Shown: positions 1-24,399 of the stretch, one piece after another
Numbering within the stretch: position 1 is the stretch's first letter
Layout of the letters: every line of letters begins with the position of its first letter
Source: Mimachlamys varia
Lineage: Eukaryota > Mollusca > Bivalvia > Pectinida > Pectinidae
Length of the DNA: 64,000 nucleotides
Direction of reading: 5' to 3'
Assembly (NCBI GenBank): GCA_947623455.1
Contig: OX392536.1
Span: 38,197,465 to 38,261,464 of the forward strand
The notes under the pieces: model-generated
Database searches by the model: none
What the model saw: the letters and a program-made list of their open reading frames with translations, nothing else
What the model was told of the DNA's origin: nothing
Made by a program: the position numbers and the translations under genes

Positions 1-90
1 TCCTAATAATAAGAAACATTTAAAGTGAGTAAGCCTTGTGATAATACTGCTTGATAGAGGAATTGAGTACAAAGTGTCAAAATCTATTAC
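1..90. other. Flank of repeat element A
   Basis: AT-rich sequence with no recognisable gene, lying immediately left of repeat element A. Confidence 0.5.
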
Positions 91-399
91 AAGAGGCCCA
101 AGGGCCTTAACGGTCATCTGACTACCAATTGTGATACCATTATGGAATTAGCTTAAACAATATTTTATTTCCATCAGTGTACATGTATATTACATATATA
201 GAAATTGTACAAATAGTGAGGATTGGAAAACAAGCTAATAGCTTATATAAATTCCTCTCCTCTAGGAATTAGTAATACAATCATGTAACAATATGCCACA
301 CAAATGTGGTTTTCAAGATGGTGATGATCATGGATTTCTTCGGAACAGTGCGAAAAATAACATTTGGTCAGAATCATTTTAGGCAAGTTTCAGATCATG

Positions 400-2455
400 G
401 AAAGTGTTAGATGTGGATGCAAAATGGGGGCTGTTGCAGCCATCTTGGATCTCTGACGGACTGGAGAAATAACAACATTTGGTTGGGACTATCTGGGGAT
501 CATTTTTCTATGAAAAGTTTTAAATGTGTATTCAAAATGGGGGCTGTGGCAGCCATCTTGGATGTCTGACGGAACTTGAGAAGAAGTTTGAAATGTGTTT
601 TTCAAGATGGCAGCTCTGAAGGCCATCTTGGATTTCCGACAAACCTGAAAAATAACAACACTTGGTCAGGACAATCTCAGAATCACTTCAGCCAAGTTTT
701 AGCTTAATCCCACAGGTAGAACTTGAGAAGAAGTTGGAAATGTGTTTTGTAAGATGGCGGCCATGGCGGCCATCTTGGATTTCGAACCGACCGAAAAGTA
801 ACAACTCATGGTCAGGACCATCTCAGGATAATTTCAGCCAAGTTTCAGCTTAATCCCACAGGTGAAACTTGATAGAAATTTGGAAATGTGTTTTTCAAGA
901 TGGCGGCTCTGGCGGCCATCTTGGATTTTGGACCAACCCAAAAAATAACAACACTTGGTCAGGACCATCTCAGGATCATTTCAGCCAAGTTTCATCTTAA
1001 TCCCACTGGTAGAACTTGAGAAGAAGTTGAAAATGTGTTTTTCAAGATGGCGGCTCTGGTGGCCATCTTGGATTTCGGACCGACCCGAAAAATAACAACG
1101 CTTGGTCAGGACTATCTCAGGATCATTTCAGCCAAGTTTCAGCTTAATCCCAGTGGTAGAACTTAAGAAGAAGTTTAAAATAGGTGTTGTTCAGGAAAAC
1201 AGTGATTGCGCAATCATGTCACAAAATGGCCGCCATGGCACAAATGTCGAGAGTTTTTCGGACCCGAAAAATAACAACATTTTATGGGCTGCCCTTCCTG
1301 CACATCCCTACCAATTTTCAGCTCACAGGTACCAGTGGAACTGTAGAAGAAGTTTAAAATGTGTTTTTCAAGATGTCGGCTATGGCGGCCATCTTGGATT
1401 TCGGACCGACCCGAAAAATAACAACACTTGGTCAGGACCATCTCAGGATCAGTTCAGCTAAGTTTCAGCTTAATCCCACTGGTAGAACTTGAGAAGAAGT
1501 TGAAAATGTGTTTTTCAAGATGGCGGCTCTGGCGGCCATCTTGGATTTCGGACCGACCCGAAAAATAACAACACTTGGTCAGGACTATCTCAGGATCATT
1601 TCAGCCAAGTTTCAGCTTAATCCCAGTGGTAGAACTTAAGAAGAAGTTTAAAATAGGTGTTGTTCAGGAAAACAGTGATTGCGCAATCATGTCACAAAAT
1701 GGCCGCCATGGCACAAATGTCGAGAGTTTTTCGGACCCGAAAAATAACAACATTTTATGGGCTGCCCTTCCTGAACATCCCTACCAATTTTCAGCTCACA
1801 GGTACCAGTGGAACTGTAGAAGAAGTTTAATATGTGTTTTTCAAGATGTCGGCTATGGCGGCCATCTTGGATTTCGGACCGACTCGAAAAATAACAACAC
1901 TTGGTCAGGACCATCTCAGGATCATTTCAGCTAAGTTTCAGCTTAATCCCACTGGTAGAACTTGAGAAGAAGTTGAAAATGTGTTTTTCAAGATGGCGGC
2001 TCTGGCGGCCATCTTGGATTTCGGACCAACCCGAAAAATAACAACACTTGGTCAGGACTATCTCAGGATCATTTCAGCCAAGTTTCAGCTTAATCCCAGT
2101 GGTAGAACTTAAGAAGAAGTTTAAAATAGGTGTTGTTCAGGAAAACAGTGATTGCGCAATCATGTCACAAAATGGCCGCCATGGCACAAATGTCGAGAGT
2201 TTTTCGGACCCGAAAAATAACAACATTTTATGGGCTGCCCTTCCTGAACATCCCTACCAATTTTCAGCTCACAGGTACCAGTGGAACTGTAGAAGAAGTT
2301 TAATATGTGTTTTTCAAGATGTCGGCTATGGCGGCCATCTTGGATTTCGGACCGACCCGAAAAATAACAACACTTGGTCAGGACCATCTCAGGATCATTT
2401 CAGCTAAGTTTCAGCTTATTCCCATTGGTAGAACTTAAGAAGAAGTTTGAAATGT
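400..2455. repeat. 473 bp higher-order tandem array with YY1-like motifs
   Basis: Monomers of about 157 bp are organised from about 1100 onward into 473 bp higher-order units; near-identical copies begin near 1102, 1575 and 2048. Earlier monomers (about 400-1100) are more diverged. Most monomers carry the inverted pair CAAGATGGCGGC ... GCGGCCATCTTGG, which can form a hairpin and contains AAGATGGCGGC, a good match to the YY1 site. Short open frames over the array recur at the same spacing and are by-products of the repeat. Confidence 0.85.
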
Positions 2456-2517
2456 GAAAAGTTTACGGACGGCGCACGGCGCACGGCGGACGACGACGGA
2501 CGAAGCACGGTAACTAT

Positions 2518-2551
2518 AGGTCATCTTGACCCTTTGGGTCAGATGACCTAA
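2518..2551 (+). repeat. Terminal hairpin of element A
   Basis: AGGTCATCTTGACC and GGGTCAGATGACCT form an imperfect stem with a loop of a few bases at the right end of element A. The inverse arrangement lies at 56794-56826. Confidence 0.75.
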
Positions 2552-2999
2552 AAAAACTGTTATATATTGCAATACACAGGAATATTGTATCATATCACAG
2601 TACAGATATACAATATCATTGTACATGTAATATTGCAAGATTCTCCGAAAGCTTATGTTTTTGCCTCTTATAAGTGTTTTAATTTGGAAATTCCTAGAAA
2701 TCCTAACAGATATGCCAATAACAATAGATAGAGTTATTACTAGTGTTCGGAGGTGACGGAAATTTAATCATCATCAATGATTGGTACTATCAGAAAACAA
2801 TAATTATGTGTAATCCATATAATGTAAGATAGGGCCAGATAAAACTCAGACAACAAAATCACTTTAAAATGAACATCCTGTCCCTATGACAATATATCAG
2901 GATATGTATCACAATACGTACTTTCTGTATTGCAATATTTGCAATATGATCTACTGGTAGGTGTATCACTGAGCCCCTAGTACATTTTACACCAATTCA
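2552..2999. other. Intergenic, nothing recognised
   Basis: AT-rich spacer between repeat element A and the 29 bp satellite. It has several ATATTG/CAATAT-type short motifs but no coding potential I can support. Confidence 0.5.
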
Positions 3000-5900
3000 T
3001 TGTGTTAGAACTTTTTGTCTGCACACATTGTGTTTAAAGTTAATTTTGTAGTCTACACACACTGTTAAACTTTGTAGTCTACACACATTGTGTTTAAAAC
3101 TTTGTAGTTGACACACATTGTGTTTTACTTTGTAGTCTACACACATCGTGTTTAAACTTTGTAGTCAACACACATTGTGTTTAAACTTTGTAGTCTACAC
3201 ACACTGTTAAACTTTGTAGTCTACACACATTGTGTTTAAACTTTGTAGTCTACACACATTGTGTTTCAAGTTTGTAGTCTACACACATTGTGTTTTACTT
3301 TGTAGTCTACACACACTGTTAAACTTTGTAGTCAACACAGATTGTGTTTAAACTTTGTAGTCTACACACATTGTGTTTAAACTTTGTAGTCTACACACAT
3401 TGTGTTTCAAGTTTGTAGTCTACACACATTGTGTTTTACTTTGTAGTCTACACACACTGTTAAACTTTGTAGTCTACACACATTGTGTTTAAACTTTGTA
3501 GTCTACACACATTGTGTTTCAAGTTTGTAGTCTACACACATTGTGTTTTACTTTGTAGTCTACACACACTGTTAAACTTTGTAGTCTACACACATTGTGT
3601 TTAAACTTTGTACTCTACAGTGTTTAAACTTTGTAGTTGACACACACTGTTAAACTTTGTAGTCTACACACATTGTGTTTAAACTTTGTAGTCGACACAC
3701 ACTGTTAAACTTTGTAGTCTACACACACTGTTAAACTTTGTAGTCTACACACATTGTGTTTAAACTTTGTAGTCGACACACACTGTTAAACTTTGTAGTC
3801 TACACACACTGTTAAACTTTGTAGTCTACACACATTGTGTTTAAACTTTGTAGTCGACACACACTGTTAAACTTTGTAGTCTACACACACTGTTAAACTT
3901 TGTAGTCTACACACATTGTGTTTAAACTTTGTAGTCGACACACACTGTTAAACTTTATAGTCTACACACATTGTGTTTAAACTTTGTAGTCTACACACAT
4001 TGTGTTTAAATTTTGTACTCTACACACATTGTGTTTAAACTTTGTAGTCTACAGTGTTTAAATTTTGTAGTCTACAAACAATGTGTTTAAACTTTGTAGT
4101 CTACAGTGTTTAAACTTTGTAGTCTACAGTGTTTAAACTTTGTAGTCTACAGTGTTTAAACTTTGTAGTCTACACACATTGTGTTTAAACTTTGTAGTCT
4201 ACACACATTGTGTTTAAACTTTGTAGTCGACACACATTGTGTTTAAACTTAGTAGTCTACACACATTGTGTTTAAACTTTGTAGTCTACACACATTGTGT
4301 TTAAACTTTGTAGTCTACACACATTGTGTTAAACTTTGTAGTCTACACACACTGTTAAATTTTGTAGTCTACACACATTGTGTTTAAACTTTGTAGTCTA
4401 CACACATTGTGTTTAAACTTTGTAGTCTACACACATTGTGTTTAAACTTTGTAGTCTACACACATTGTGTTTAAACTTTGTAGTCTACACACATTGTGTT
4501 TAAATTTTGTAGTCTACACACATTGTGTTTAAACTTTGTAGTCTACACACATTGTGTTTAAATTTTGTAGTCTACACACATTGTGTTTAAACTTTGTAGT
4601 CTACACACATTGTGTTTAAACTTTGTAGTCTACAGTGTTTAAACTTTGTAGTCTACACACATTGTGTTTAAACTTTGTAGTCTACACACATTGTGTTTAA
4701 ACTTTGTAGTCGACACACACTGTTAAACTTTGTAGTCTACACACGCTGTTAAACTTTATAGTCTACACACATTGTGTTTAAACTTTGAAGTCGACACACA
4801 TTGTGTTTAAACTTAGTAGTCTACACACATTGTGTTTAAACTTTGTAGTCTACACTCATTGTGTTAAATTTTGTAGTCTACACACATTGTGTTTAAACTT
4901 TGTAGTCTACACACATTGTGTTAAACTTTGTAGTCTACACACACCGTTAAACTTTGTAGTCTACACACATTGTGTTTAAACTTTGTAGTCTACACACATT
5001 GTGTTTAAACTTTGTAGTCTACACACATTGTGTTTAAACTTTGTAGTCTACACACATTGTGTTTAAACTTTGTAGTCTACACAGATTGTGTTTAAACTTT
5101 GTAGTCGACACACATTGTGTTTAAACTTTGTAGGCTACACACATTGTGTTTAAACTTTGTAGTCTACACACATCGTGTTTAAACTTTGTAGTCTACACAC
5201 ATTGTGTTTAAACTTTGTAGTCTACACACATTGTGTTTAAACTTTGTAGTCTACACACATTGTGTTTAAACTTTGTAGTCTACACACATTGTGTTTAAAC
5301 TTTGTAGGCTACACACATTGTGTTTAAACTTTGTAGTCTACACACATCGTGTTTAAACTTTGTAGTCTACACACATTGTGTTTAAACTTAGTAGTCTACA
5401 CACATTGTGTTTAAACATTGTAATCTACACTCATTGTGTTAAATTTTGTAGTCGACACACATTGTGATTAAACTTTGTAGTCTACACACATTGTGTTTAA
5501 ACTTTGTAGGCTACACACATTGTGTTTAAACTTTGTAGTCTACACACATTGTGTTTAAACTTTGTAGTCTACTCACATTGTGTTTAAACTTTGTAGTCTA
5601 CACACATTGTGTTTAAACTTTGTAGTCTACACACATTGTGTTTAAACTTTGTAGTCTACACTCATTGTGTTAAATTTTGTAGTCTACACACATTGTGTTT
5701 AAACTTTGTAGTCTACACACATTGTGTTAAACTTTTTAGTCTACACACACCGTTAAACTTTGTAGTCTACACACATTGTGTTTAAACTTTGTAGTCTACA
5801 CTGATTGTGTTTAAACTCTGTAGTCTACACACAATGTGTTTAAACTTTGTAGTCTACACACATTGTGTTTAAACTTTGTAGTCTACACACATTGTGTTTA

Positions 5901-8900
5901 AAGTTTGTAGTCGACACACATTGTGTTTAAACTTTGTAGTCTACACTGATTGTGTTTAAACTTTGTAGTCTACACACACTGTTAAACTTTGTAGTCTACA
6001 CACAATGTGTTTAAACTTTGTAGTCTACACACACTGTTAAACTTTGTAGTTTACACAGATTGTGTTAAACTTTGTAGTCTACACACACTGTTAAACTTTG
6101 TAGTCTACACACATTGTGTTTAAACTTTGTAGTCTACACACATTGTGTTTCAAGTTTGTAGTCTACACACATTGTGTTTTACTTTGTAGTCTACACACAT
6201 TGTGTTTAAACTTAGTAGTCTACACACATTGTGTTTAAACTTTGTAGTCTACACTCATTGTGTTAAATTTTGTAGTCTACACACATTGTGTTTAAACTTT
6301 GTAGTCTACACACATTGTGTTAAACTTTGTAGTCTACACACACCGTTAAACTTTGTAGTCTACACACATTGTGTTTAAACTTTGTAGTCTACACACATTG
6401 TGTTTAAACTTTGTAGTCTACACACATTGTGTTTAAACTTTGTAGTCTACACACATTGTGTTTAAACTTTGTAGTCTACACACATTGTGTTTAAACTCAG
6501 TAGTCTACACACATTGTGTTTAAACATTGTAATCTACACTCATTGTGTTTAAACTTTGTAGTCTTCACACATTGTGTTTAAACTTTGTAGTCTACACACA
6601 TTGTGTTTAAACTTTGTAGTCTACACTCATTGTGTTAAATTTTGTAGTCTACACACATTGTGTTTAAACTTTGTAGTCTACACACATTGTGTTAAACTTT
6701 TTAGTCTACACACACCGTTAAACTTTGTAGTCTACACACATTGTGTTTAAACTTTGTAGTCGACACACATTGTGTTTTAACTTTGTAGTCTACACACAAT
6801 GTGTTTAAACTTTGTAGTCTACACACATTGTGTTTAAACTTTGTAGTCTACACACATTGTGTTTAAAGTTTGTAGTCGACACACATTGTGTTTAAACTTT
6901 GTAGTCTACACTGATTGTGTTTAAACTTTGTAGTCTACACACACTGTTAAACTTTGTAGTCTACACACAATGTGTTTAAACTTTGTAGTCTACACACACT
7001 GTTAAACTTTGTAGTCTACACAGATTGTGTTAAACTTTGTAGTCTACACACACTGTTAAACTTTGTAGTCTACACACATTGTGTTTAAACTTTGTAGTCT
7101 ACACACATTGTGTTTCAAGTTTGTAGTCTACACACATTGTGTTTTACTTTGTAGTCTACACACATTGTGTTTAAATTTTGTAGTCCACACACATTGTGTT
7201 TAAACTTTGTAGTCTACACACATTGTGTTTAAACTTTGTAGTCAACACAAAATGTGTTTAAACTTTGTAGTCGACACACATTGTGTTTAAACTTTGTAGT
7301 CTACACACATTGTGTTTAAACCTTGTAGTCTACACACATTGTGTTTAAACTTTGTAGTCTACACACATTGTGTTTAAACTTTGTAGTCTACACACATTGT
7401 GTTTAAACTTTGTAGTCTACACACATTGTGTTAAACTTTGTAGTCTACACACATTGTTAAACTTTGTAGTCTACACACATTGTGTTAAACTTTGTAGTCT
7501 ACACACACCGTTAAACTTTGTAGTCTACACACATTGTGTTTAAATTTTGTAGTCCACACACATTGTGTTTAAACTTTGTAGTCTACACACATTGTGTTTA
7601 AACTTTGTAGTCAACACAAAATGTGTTTAAACTTTGTAGTCGACACACATTGTGTTTAAACTTTGTAGTCTACACACATTGTGTTTAAACCTTGTAGTCT
7701 ACACACATTGTGTTTAAACTTTGTAGTCTACACACATTGTGTTTAAACTTTGTAGTCTACACACATTGTGTTTAAACTTTGTAGTCTACACACATTGTGT
7801 TAAACTTTGTAGTCTACACACATTGTTAAACTTTGTAGTCTACACACATTGTGTTAAACTTTGTAGTCTACACACATTGTGTTAAACTTTGTAGTCTACA
7901 CACATTGTGTTTAAACTTTGTAGTCTACACACAATGTGTTTAAACTTTGTAGTCTACACACATTGTGTTTAAACTTTGTAGTCTACACATTGTGTTTAAA
8001 CTTTGTAGTCGACACACATTGTGTTTAAACTTTGTAGGCTACACACATTGTGTTTAAACTTTGTAGTCTACACACATTGTGTTTAAACTTTGTAGTCTAC
8101 ACACATTGTGTTTAAACTTTGTAGTCTACACACATTGTGTTTAAACTTTGTAGTCTACACACATTGTGTTTAAACTTTGTAGTCTACACACATTGTGTTT
8201 AAACTTAGTAGTCTACACACATTGTGTTTAAACATTGTAATCTACACTCATTGTGTTTAAACTTTGTAGTCTTCACACATTGTGTTTAAACTTTGTAGTC
8301 TACACACATTGTGTTTAAACTTTGTAGTCTACACTCATTGTGTTAAATTTTGTAGTCTACACACATTGTGTTTAAACTTTGTAGTCTACACACATTGTGT
8401 TAAACTTTTTAGTCTACACACACCGTTAAACTTTGTAGTCTACACACATTGTGTTTAAACTTTGTAGTCGACACACATTGTGTTTTAACTTTGTAGTCTA
8501 CACACAATGTGTTTAAACTTTGTAGTCTACACACATTGTGTTTAAACTTTGTAGTCTACACACATTGTGTTTAAAGTTTGTAGTCGACACACATTGTGTT
8601 TAAACTTTGTAGTCTACACTGATTGTGTTTAAACTTTGTAGTCTACACACACTGTTAAACTTTGTAGTCTACACACACTGTTAAACTTTGTAGTCTACAC
8701 AGATTGTGTTAAACTTTGTAGTCTACACACACTGTTAAACTTTGTAGTCTACACACATTGTGTTTAAACTTTGTAGTCTACACACATTGTGTTTCAAGTT
8801 TGTAGTCTACACACATTGTGTTTTACTTTGTAGTCTACACACATTGTGTTTAAACTTTGTAGTCTACACACACCGTTAAACTTTGTAGTCTACACACATT

Positions 8901-9990
8901 GTGTTTAAATTTTGTAGTCCACACACATTGTGTTTAAACTTTGTAGTCTACACACATTGTGTTTAAACTTTGTAGTCAACACAAAATGTGTTTAAACTTT
9001 GTAGTCGACACACATTGTGTTTAAACTTTGTAGTCTACACACATTGTGTTTAAACCTTGTAGTCTACACACATTGTGTTTAAACTTTGTAGTCTACACAC
9101 ATTGTGTTTAAACTTTGTAGTCTACACACATTGTGTTTAAACTTTGTAGTCTACACACATTGTGTTAAACTTTGTAGTCTACACACATTGTTAAACTTTG
9201 TAGTCTACACACATTGTGTTAAACTTTGTAGTCTACACACATTGTGTTAAACTTTGTAGTCTACACACATTGTGTTTAAACTTTGTAGTCTACACACAAT
9301 GTGTTTAAACTTTGTAGTCTACACACATTGTGTTTAAACTTTGTAGTCTACACATTGTGTTTAAACTTTGTAGTCGACACACATTGTGTTTAAACTTTGT
9401 AGGCTACACACATTGTGTTTAAACTTTGTAGTCTACACACATTGTGTTTAAACTTTGTAGTCTACACACATTGTGTTTCAAGTTTGTAGTCTACACACAT
9501 TGTGTTTTACTTTGTAGTCTACACACATTGTGTTTAAACTTTTTAGTCTACACACACCGTTAAACTTTGTAGTCTACACACACTGTGTTTAAATTTGTAG
9601 TCTACACACATTGTGTTTAAACTTTGAAGTCTACACACACTGTTAAACTTTGTAGTCTACACACATTGTGTTTAAACTTTGTAGTCTACACACATTGTGT
9701 TAAACTTTGTAGTCTACACACATTGTGTTTAAACTTTGTAGTCTACACACATTGTGTTTAAACTTTGTAGTCTACACACATTGTGTTAAACTTTGTAGTC
9801 TACACACATTGTGTTTAAACTTTGTAGTATACACACATTGTGTTAAACTTTGTAGTCTACACACATTGTGCTTAAACTTTGTAGTCTACACACATTGTGT
9901 TTAAACTTTGTAGTCTACACACATTGTGTTAAACTTTGTAGTCTACACACATTGTGTTAAACTTTGTAGTCTACACAGATTGTGTTTAAT
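3000..9990. repeat. About 7 kb satellite, 29 bp unit with 26 and 23 bp variants
   Basis: The array is an uninterrupted succession of a unit containing ACTTTGTAGTCTACACAC, then ATTGTG and then the palindrome GTTTAAAC. The main unit is 29 bp. A 26 bp variant ends CACTGTTAAAC and a 23 bp variant carries CTACAGTG. Dividing length by unit size gives roughly 240 copies. Marked variants recur at fixed distances: the rare motif AATCTACACT at 6531 and 8239, and TTAGTCTACA at 6701 and 8409, are both 1708 bp apart. A 369 bp block (7181-7549) is also tandemly repeated at 7550-7918. The array therefore grew by block duplication as well as by unit slippage. There are no unique spacers and no coding content. 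Confidence 0.97.
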
Positions 9991-10083
9991 TGTGAATGAT
10001 AAAATGTGTTTTATCTGTTTAGTGTATACACAATCTGTTTAAAAGGTGAAATGTACACTTCATTTTAAACTGTTTATCTTATT

Positions 10084-10160
10084 TTTTATTTCCATCATTA
10101 TCATCATCATTACTTACATACAATAAGGTCATATCATCATCATCATCATCATCATTACTT
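10084..10160. repeat. ATC/CAT microsatellite
   Basis: Two runs of ATC triplets separated by a near-repeat of ATTACTTA...AATAAGGTCA. Confidence 0.8.
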
Positions 10161-11395
10161 AAATAAGGTCAAATTATTTTCCAATGTTAACCAAAAGTAT
10201 GGCCATTTACATGAGCAATCTACTTGTCAAATATCAACCCACGAATGTTAGATTATGGGGAAACTCAATTGAAAGGGAAAATGGCAAAGAAGCAGTGTTT
10301 TTCTTTGTTGCAAGGTGTTAAAAGTGGATATCGTCTAACTAATTAAATATGTGTATCTGCCAACTTTGAATTTTTCACATAAATAGGTACTGCTATCAAA
10401 TTATCTATCCCGGCTGTTATTTAACCGTATTAGACAGCAGAGTGTCCTATTTGACCAGGAAAATTCTTCCTTAATAATAGTGTGACCAAAAGCTTTATTT
10501 AGGACAGTGACGCTGTGTATGGAAAGCGAGTCTACAACACGAAAACATGAAGATTTTGCCAAAATGATGGAGAGTAGTAGGGACACAGTGAGTTTGATTA
10601 AATTGTAAATATTTGTTGACAAACATGACGGCAAGATGATCCCTTAAGTTTGAATAGAAATAGAAGGAGTATATAAGGTAATCAGGGTAGTATTTTATCG
10701 TGCAATATTGAATGCAATGGTGCACAATGAGGGAGTTCCATATATAGTACAATACACGATAGAAATTGTTATACATGTAGGCCGACATTCTTCTGTCGAT
10801 GTCTACATATTCCCTGCTTTATACTTAAATTAGGCTGGGTGAAGTTGCCATTTTTATGTATTGAGTACCAAGTAGCTATATAGGCTGCCAGGACCTAGCA
10901 TGCTTGAGATGACCAAACGTACGTCATGTTGTTCGGGTGCCCAAGTCCTCCCGATCGGGGGCCTCTCGAACAGTGGGTGTCAGGCCTTTACCAGCACTCA
11001 TCGAAACAAGTATTTTCATCTTCACAGTTGGTTTATAGCTGCCTAATTTGCATGTTATTTTGTCTGGCAAGACAGGATCGGTAAGATAAGGATTTCCTTC
11101 ATTATGTATGTAATTAGGCATTTTCAGTACTCTGGTGAATAAGGTATTTAATAAGGGATATAAACAAACTTCATTAAATTTGTACTTTGTTCAATTATAT
11201 AGGAAAATTGACATTTTCTGTAATTACATAATTATATCGTTAGTTAGGTTTACATTAGTAATGAGATTTACATGTACCGGATACATGTTTTTCTGCATAA
11301 ATCATTACTAAAAGCTAGGGTTGTCAATGATTAGCTGTATATAATGTCAACAACTGAATATTAATTTCAGTAACTGGTTGAACAAAAATTTCTTG
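10161..11395. other. Intergenic, no supported gene
   Basis: AT-rich sequence. The open frames on the minus strand (10401-10788 and 10924-11121) are short and overlap in different frames. They show no family motif and no splice logic, so I do not call them. Confidence 0.5.
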
Positions 11396-11399
11396 TCCT

Positions 11400-11665
11400 T
11401 CCAAAATCTAGACGGATGCTCAACCAATTGAGCTATCTGGTCGCTGACGATTTACCCAGTCTCCGCTACATTCCTCCCTCCTTTAACAAAGTCTTCCACC
11501 CAGAAGACACACCCAAGACTCTATACCACCTTCTGTGGGTATATGTTGTTGGGTGCGAAATGTTATAGGAGAGAAAAAATGCACGGCTAGATTGGGGTTC
11601 GAACCTGGGACCTTCCGAACTCTAGACAGGCGTTCAACCACTTGAGCCAACGATCAACCCGGTCT
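11400..11665 (-). repeat. tRNA-derived SINE-like element with two tRNA-like heads
   Basis: Read on the minus strand, the head has an A-box-like TGGCTCAAGTGG (complement of 11638-11649) and a B box GGTTCGAACCC (complement of 11596-11606), spaced as in a tRNA. About 210 bp further along the same strand a second A-box-like segment, TAGCTCAATTGG (complement of 11424-11435), opens another tRNA-like stretch. A functional tRNA is unlikely because no clean acceptor stem is seen. Confidence 0.65.
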
Positions 11666-11669
11666 AGAT

Positions 11670-12600
11670 CAACTAAACATTTACATATCTTGCTCAATCC
11701 ACCGTAACCATAAATAAGTAACTGTAGATTTTAATTCTTATATAACATTTCTTAATACTATGTTTTTGTTTATTATTTGGAGCATCGAATGTGAAAAGTA
11801 ATTTTTATCAAATTACACATCACACATTTTGAATCCATCCCAACAAGTTCTTTTAAGGCTAGTTCAATGTAACAGCGAAATGTGCTTCCGTTGAATTTTT
11901 TTAATTTTTTTAATTTACTGATTTAAATTGGAAAACATAGTCTGAAAGAGCTTAGGGTGATCGCATTAGGGCCAGAGGAAACTCAGGCTACCATGTAAAC
12001 GTCAATGAGGTCCCATTTTTCATTCATTGAATAAACCCTGAAACTAAAATTAAAATTCCCTGATTTAAGCTTCCTATACCAATAACTTTTATCGTATTTT
12101 CAAATTACAAGGGGCCTTATCTCAATAGGCGTTTTAGACCATATGTGTCTTTAAATCCTACATGAGTCATTATTTTTTTTGTCACTTATTGGAAAAGTGG
12201 ATCGTGATCAAATGCATCTAAATAGATATGTTTGTGTTTTTATTCAAATTATTACAAACATATTATATGTGCTGTAGATTTGTTCCAAAGAAAAACTACT
12301 TACTAAATTGGAACTTACTCCAAGTCCAACTGTCCAGTGAAACGTGTCCTGATTTTCACCCCCAACTTATCGAGCTTTTAGATAAGACACGAATAACATG
12401 TGCTCATTTTCACACGCAGAAACTGTTTCTTTCGTAAATGAGTAGATTCTAATTTGAATAAATATGTTAGCTCGTCAACAGCAGAAACATAAAACTCACA
12501 TTAACGTGAAACGTGCTCTACTTTCTGTTTTGTCGCTTCCGGGTTAGACCCTATCGAAACCTTTCGTGTCTTTAGCTCGGTCGAAATGATAAATACTAGA
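11670..12600. other. Upstream intergenic region of the SRSF10-type gene
   Basis: AT-rich sequence with no recognisable gene. The 5' UTR and promoter of the SR gene must lie in the last few hundred bases before 12710. No TATA element or other core motif could be assigned with confidence. Confidence 0.4.
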
Positions 12601-12709
12601 AATTCCGAAATGCAGTAATTTAAGCGTCTGATTGACAGAGACACCCGAACTTCTTGTGCGCGTGCGTCGGTTTGCCGTGATCCGCCATTTGTGAAAAAGT
12701 TGAAAAAAA

Positions 12710-23595
<10,886 letters not shown>

Positions 23596-24145
23596 TCTCC
23601 CCTTATGGACTTTTGCTGTTGTATGACAGACTGAAGAAGGTGCCCTGACAAAAGCGATCAATCATGACGAGAGCGATGGAACAAACACTGGATGTTAAAA
23701 AGCATCGTTTTGTATCTCTGTGAAAAACTCGGGTGTTGCCATTCAGAACAATGGATGTGTTGATTTCTATCTGGAGGCTATCTCATTATGTCCAAGCATT
23801 ATAAGGGAGTTGTACTGGCGAGTTTTAAGCATGTCTGAACGAATGGACAGATGTAGATTCTTGAACATTTTAACCCCTTATCTAGTTACACAAAGTTTTT
23901 TCATCGTTCTCCTTCGGACGTATTATTTCATCCTCAATAAGACTTATTTTAAAAAGTTGTGTGCTTATTGTTCGTTTATTCAGGAAAAGTATGTTTTATT
24001 CATTTGCATGTAAGGACATGTTTCATTGTAAATAGTTCAGATGTATAAGTGTCGATCATCAGTTCATGTTTCACTTTAAATATCATTCAGTATTGTTCCT
24101 GAATACCCCACGATCATTTTATCAATAAAACTGCATACATGTCAA
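23596..24145 (+). other. SRSF10 3' UTR
   Basis: Noncoding sequence from the stop codon to just past AATAAA (24124-24129). A 97-codon open frame within it (23720-24013) has no family features. Confidence 0.7.
24124..24129 (+). terminator. Poly(A) signal AATAAA of the SRSF10-type gene
   Basis: First AATAAA downstream of the stop, about 530 bases after it. A T-rich stretch follows from 24160. Confidence 0.7.
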
Positions 24146-24399
24146 CAGATCTGATATCTATTTTATGTCTAGTTTGGTGTTTTAATTTCATTATTCTTTA
24201 TAATTTACCTGTCAAAACTGTTTATAAAGAAAGTTACTGTCACGAAAAAGGTTACCTGTAAAGATAAGCAAAATGTCAAAAAAGAAAATAAAGACGTGTT
24301 ACTATTATGATTTGCAGACAAGTGATAGTTCATGTATGTATAGATATTGAAATGATAAAAGTTGGATTGAAACGGAATAGTTTTCGTGATTATTGGTAT

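Larger units (their letters stand above)
91..2551 (+). mobile_element. Non-autonomous repeat element A with internal tandem array
   Basis: The left end reads AAGAGGCCCAAGGGCC followed by GGTCATCTGACTACC. The right end is a GAC/GGC-rich tract (2464-2505) followed by a hairpin, GGTCATCTTGACC / GGGTCAGATGACC. Both ends match those of the element at 56794-59657, which lies in the opposite orientation. No transposase or other protein is encoded; the interior is a tandem array. I infer a non-autonomous element mobilised in trans. The superfamily is not settled by the sequence: the ends share a short inverted motif, but I see no clear target-site duplication. Confidence 0.75.

Noticed and set aside
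1102..2407. 119-residue and 75-residue frames, three copies each
   Set aside because: Copies of the 473 bp higher-order repeat read on both strands.
3000..9990. CRISPR-like appearance of regularly spaced about 29 bp repeats
   Set aside because: The units are head to tail with no unique spacers, and the surrounding DNA is clearly animal.
11590..11655. A functional tRNA gene
   Set aside because: A and B boxes are present but no complete acceptor stem is seen, and the sequence continues into a SINE-type body.
23720..24013. Separate 97-residue gene after SRSF10
   Set aside because: It lies between the stop codon and the poly(A) signal of SRSF10 and has no recognisable features.
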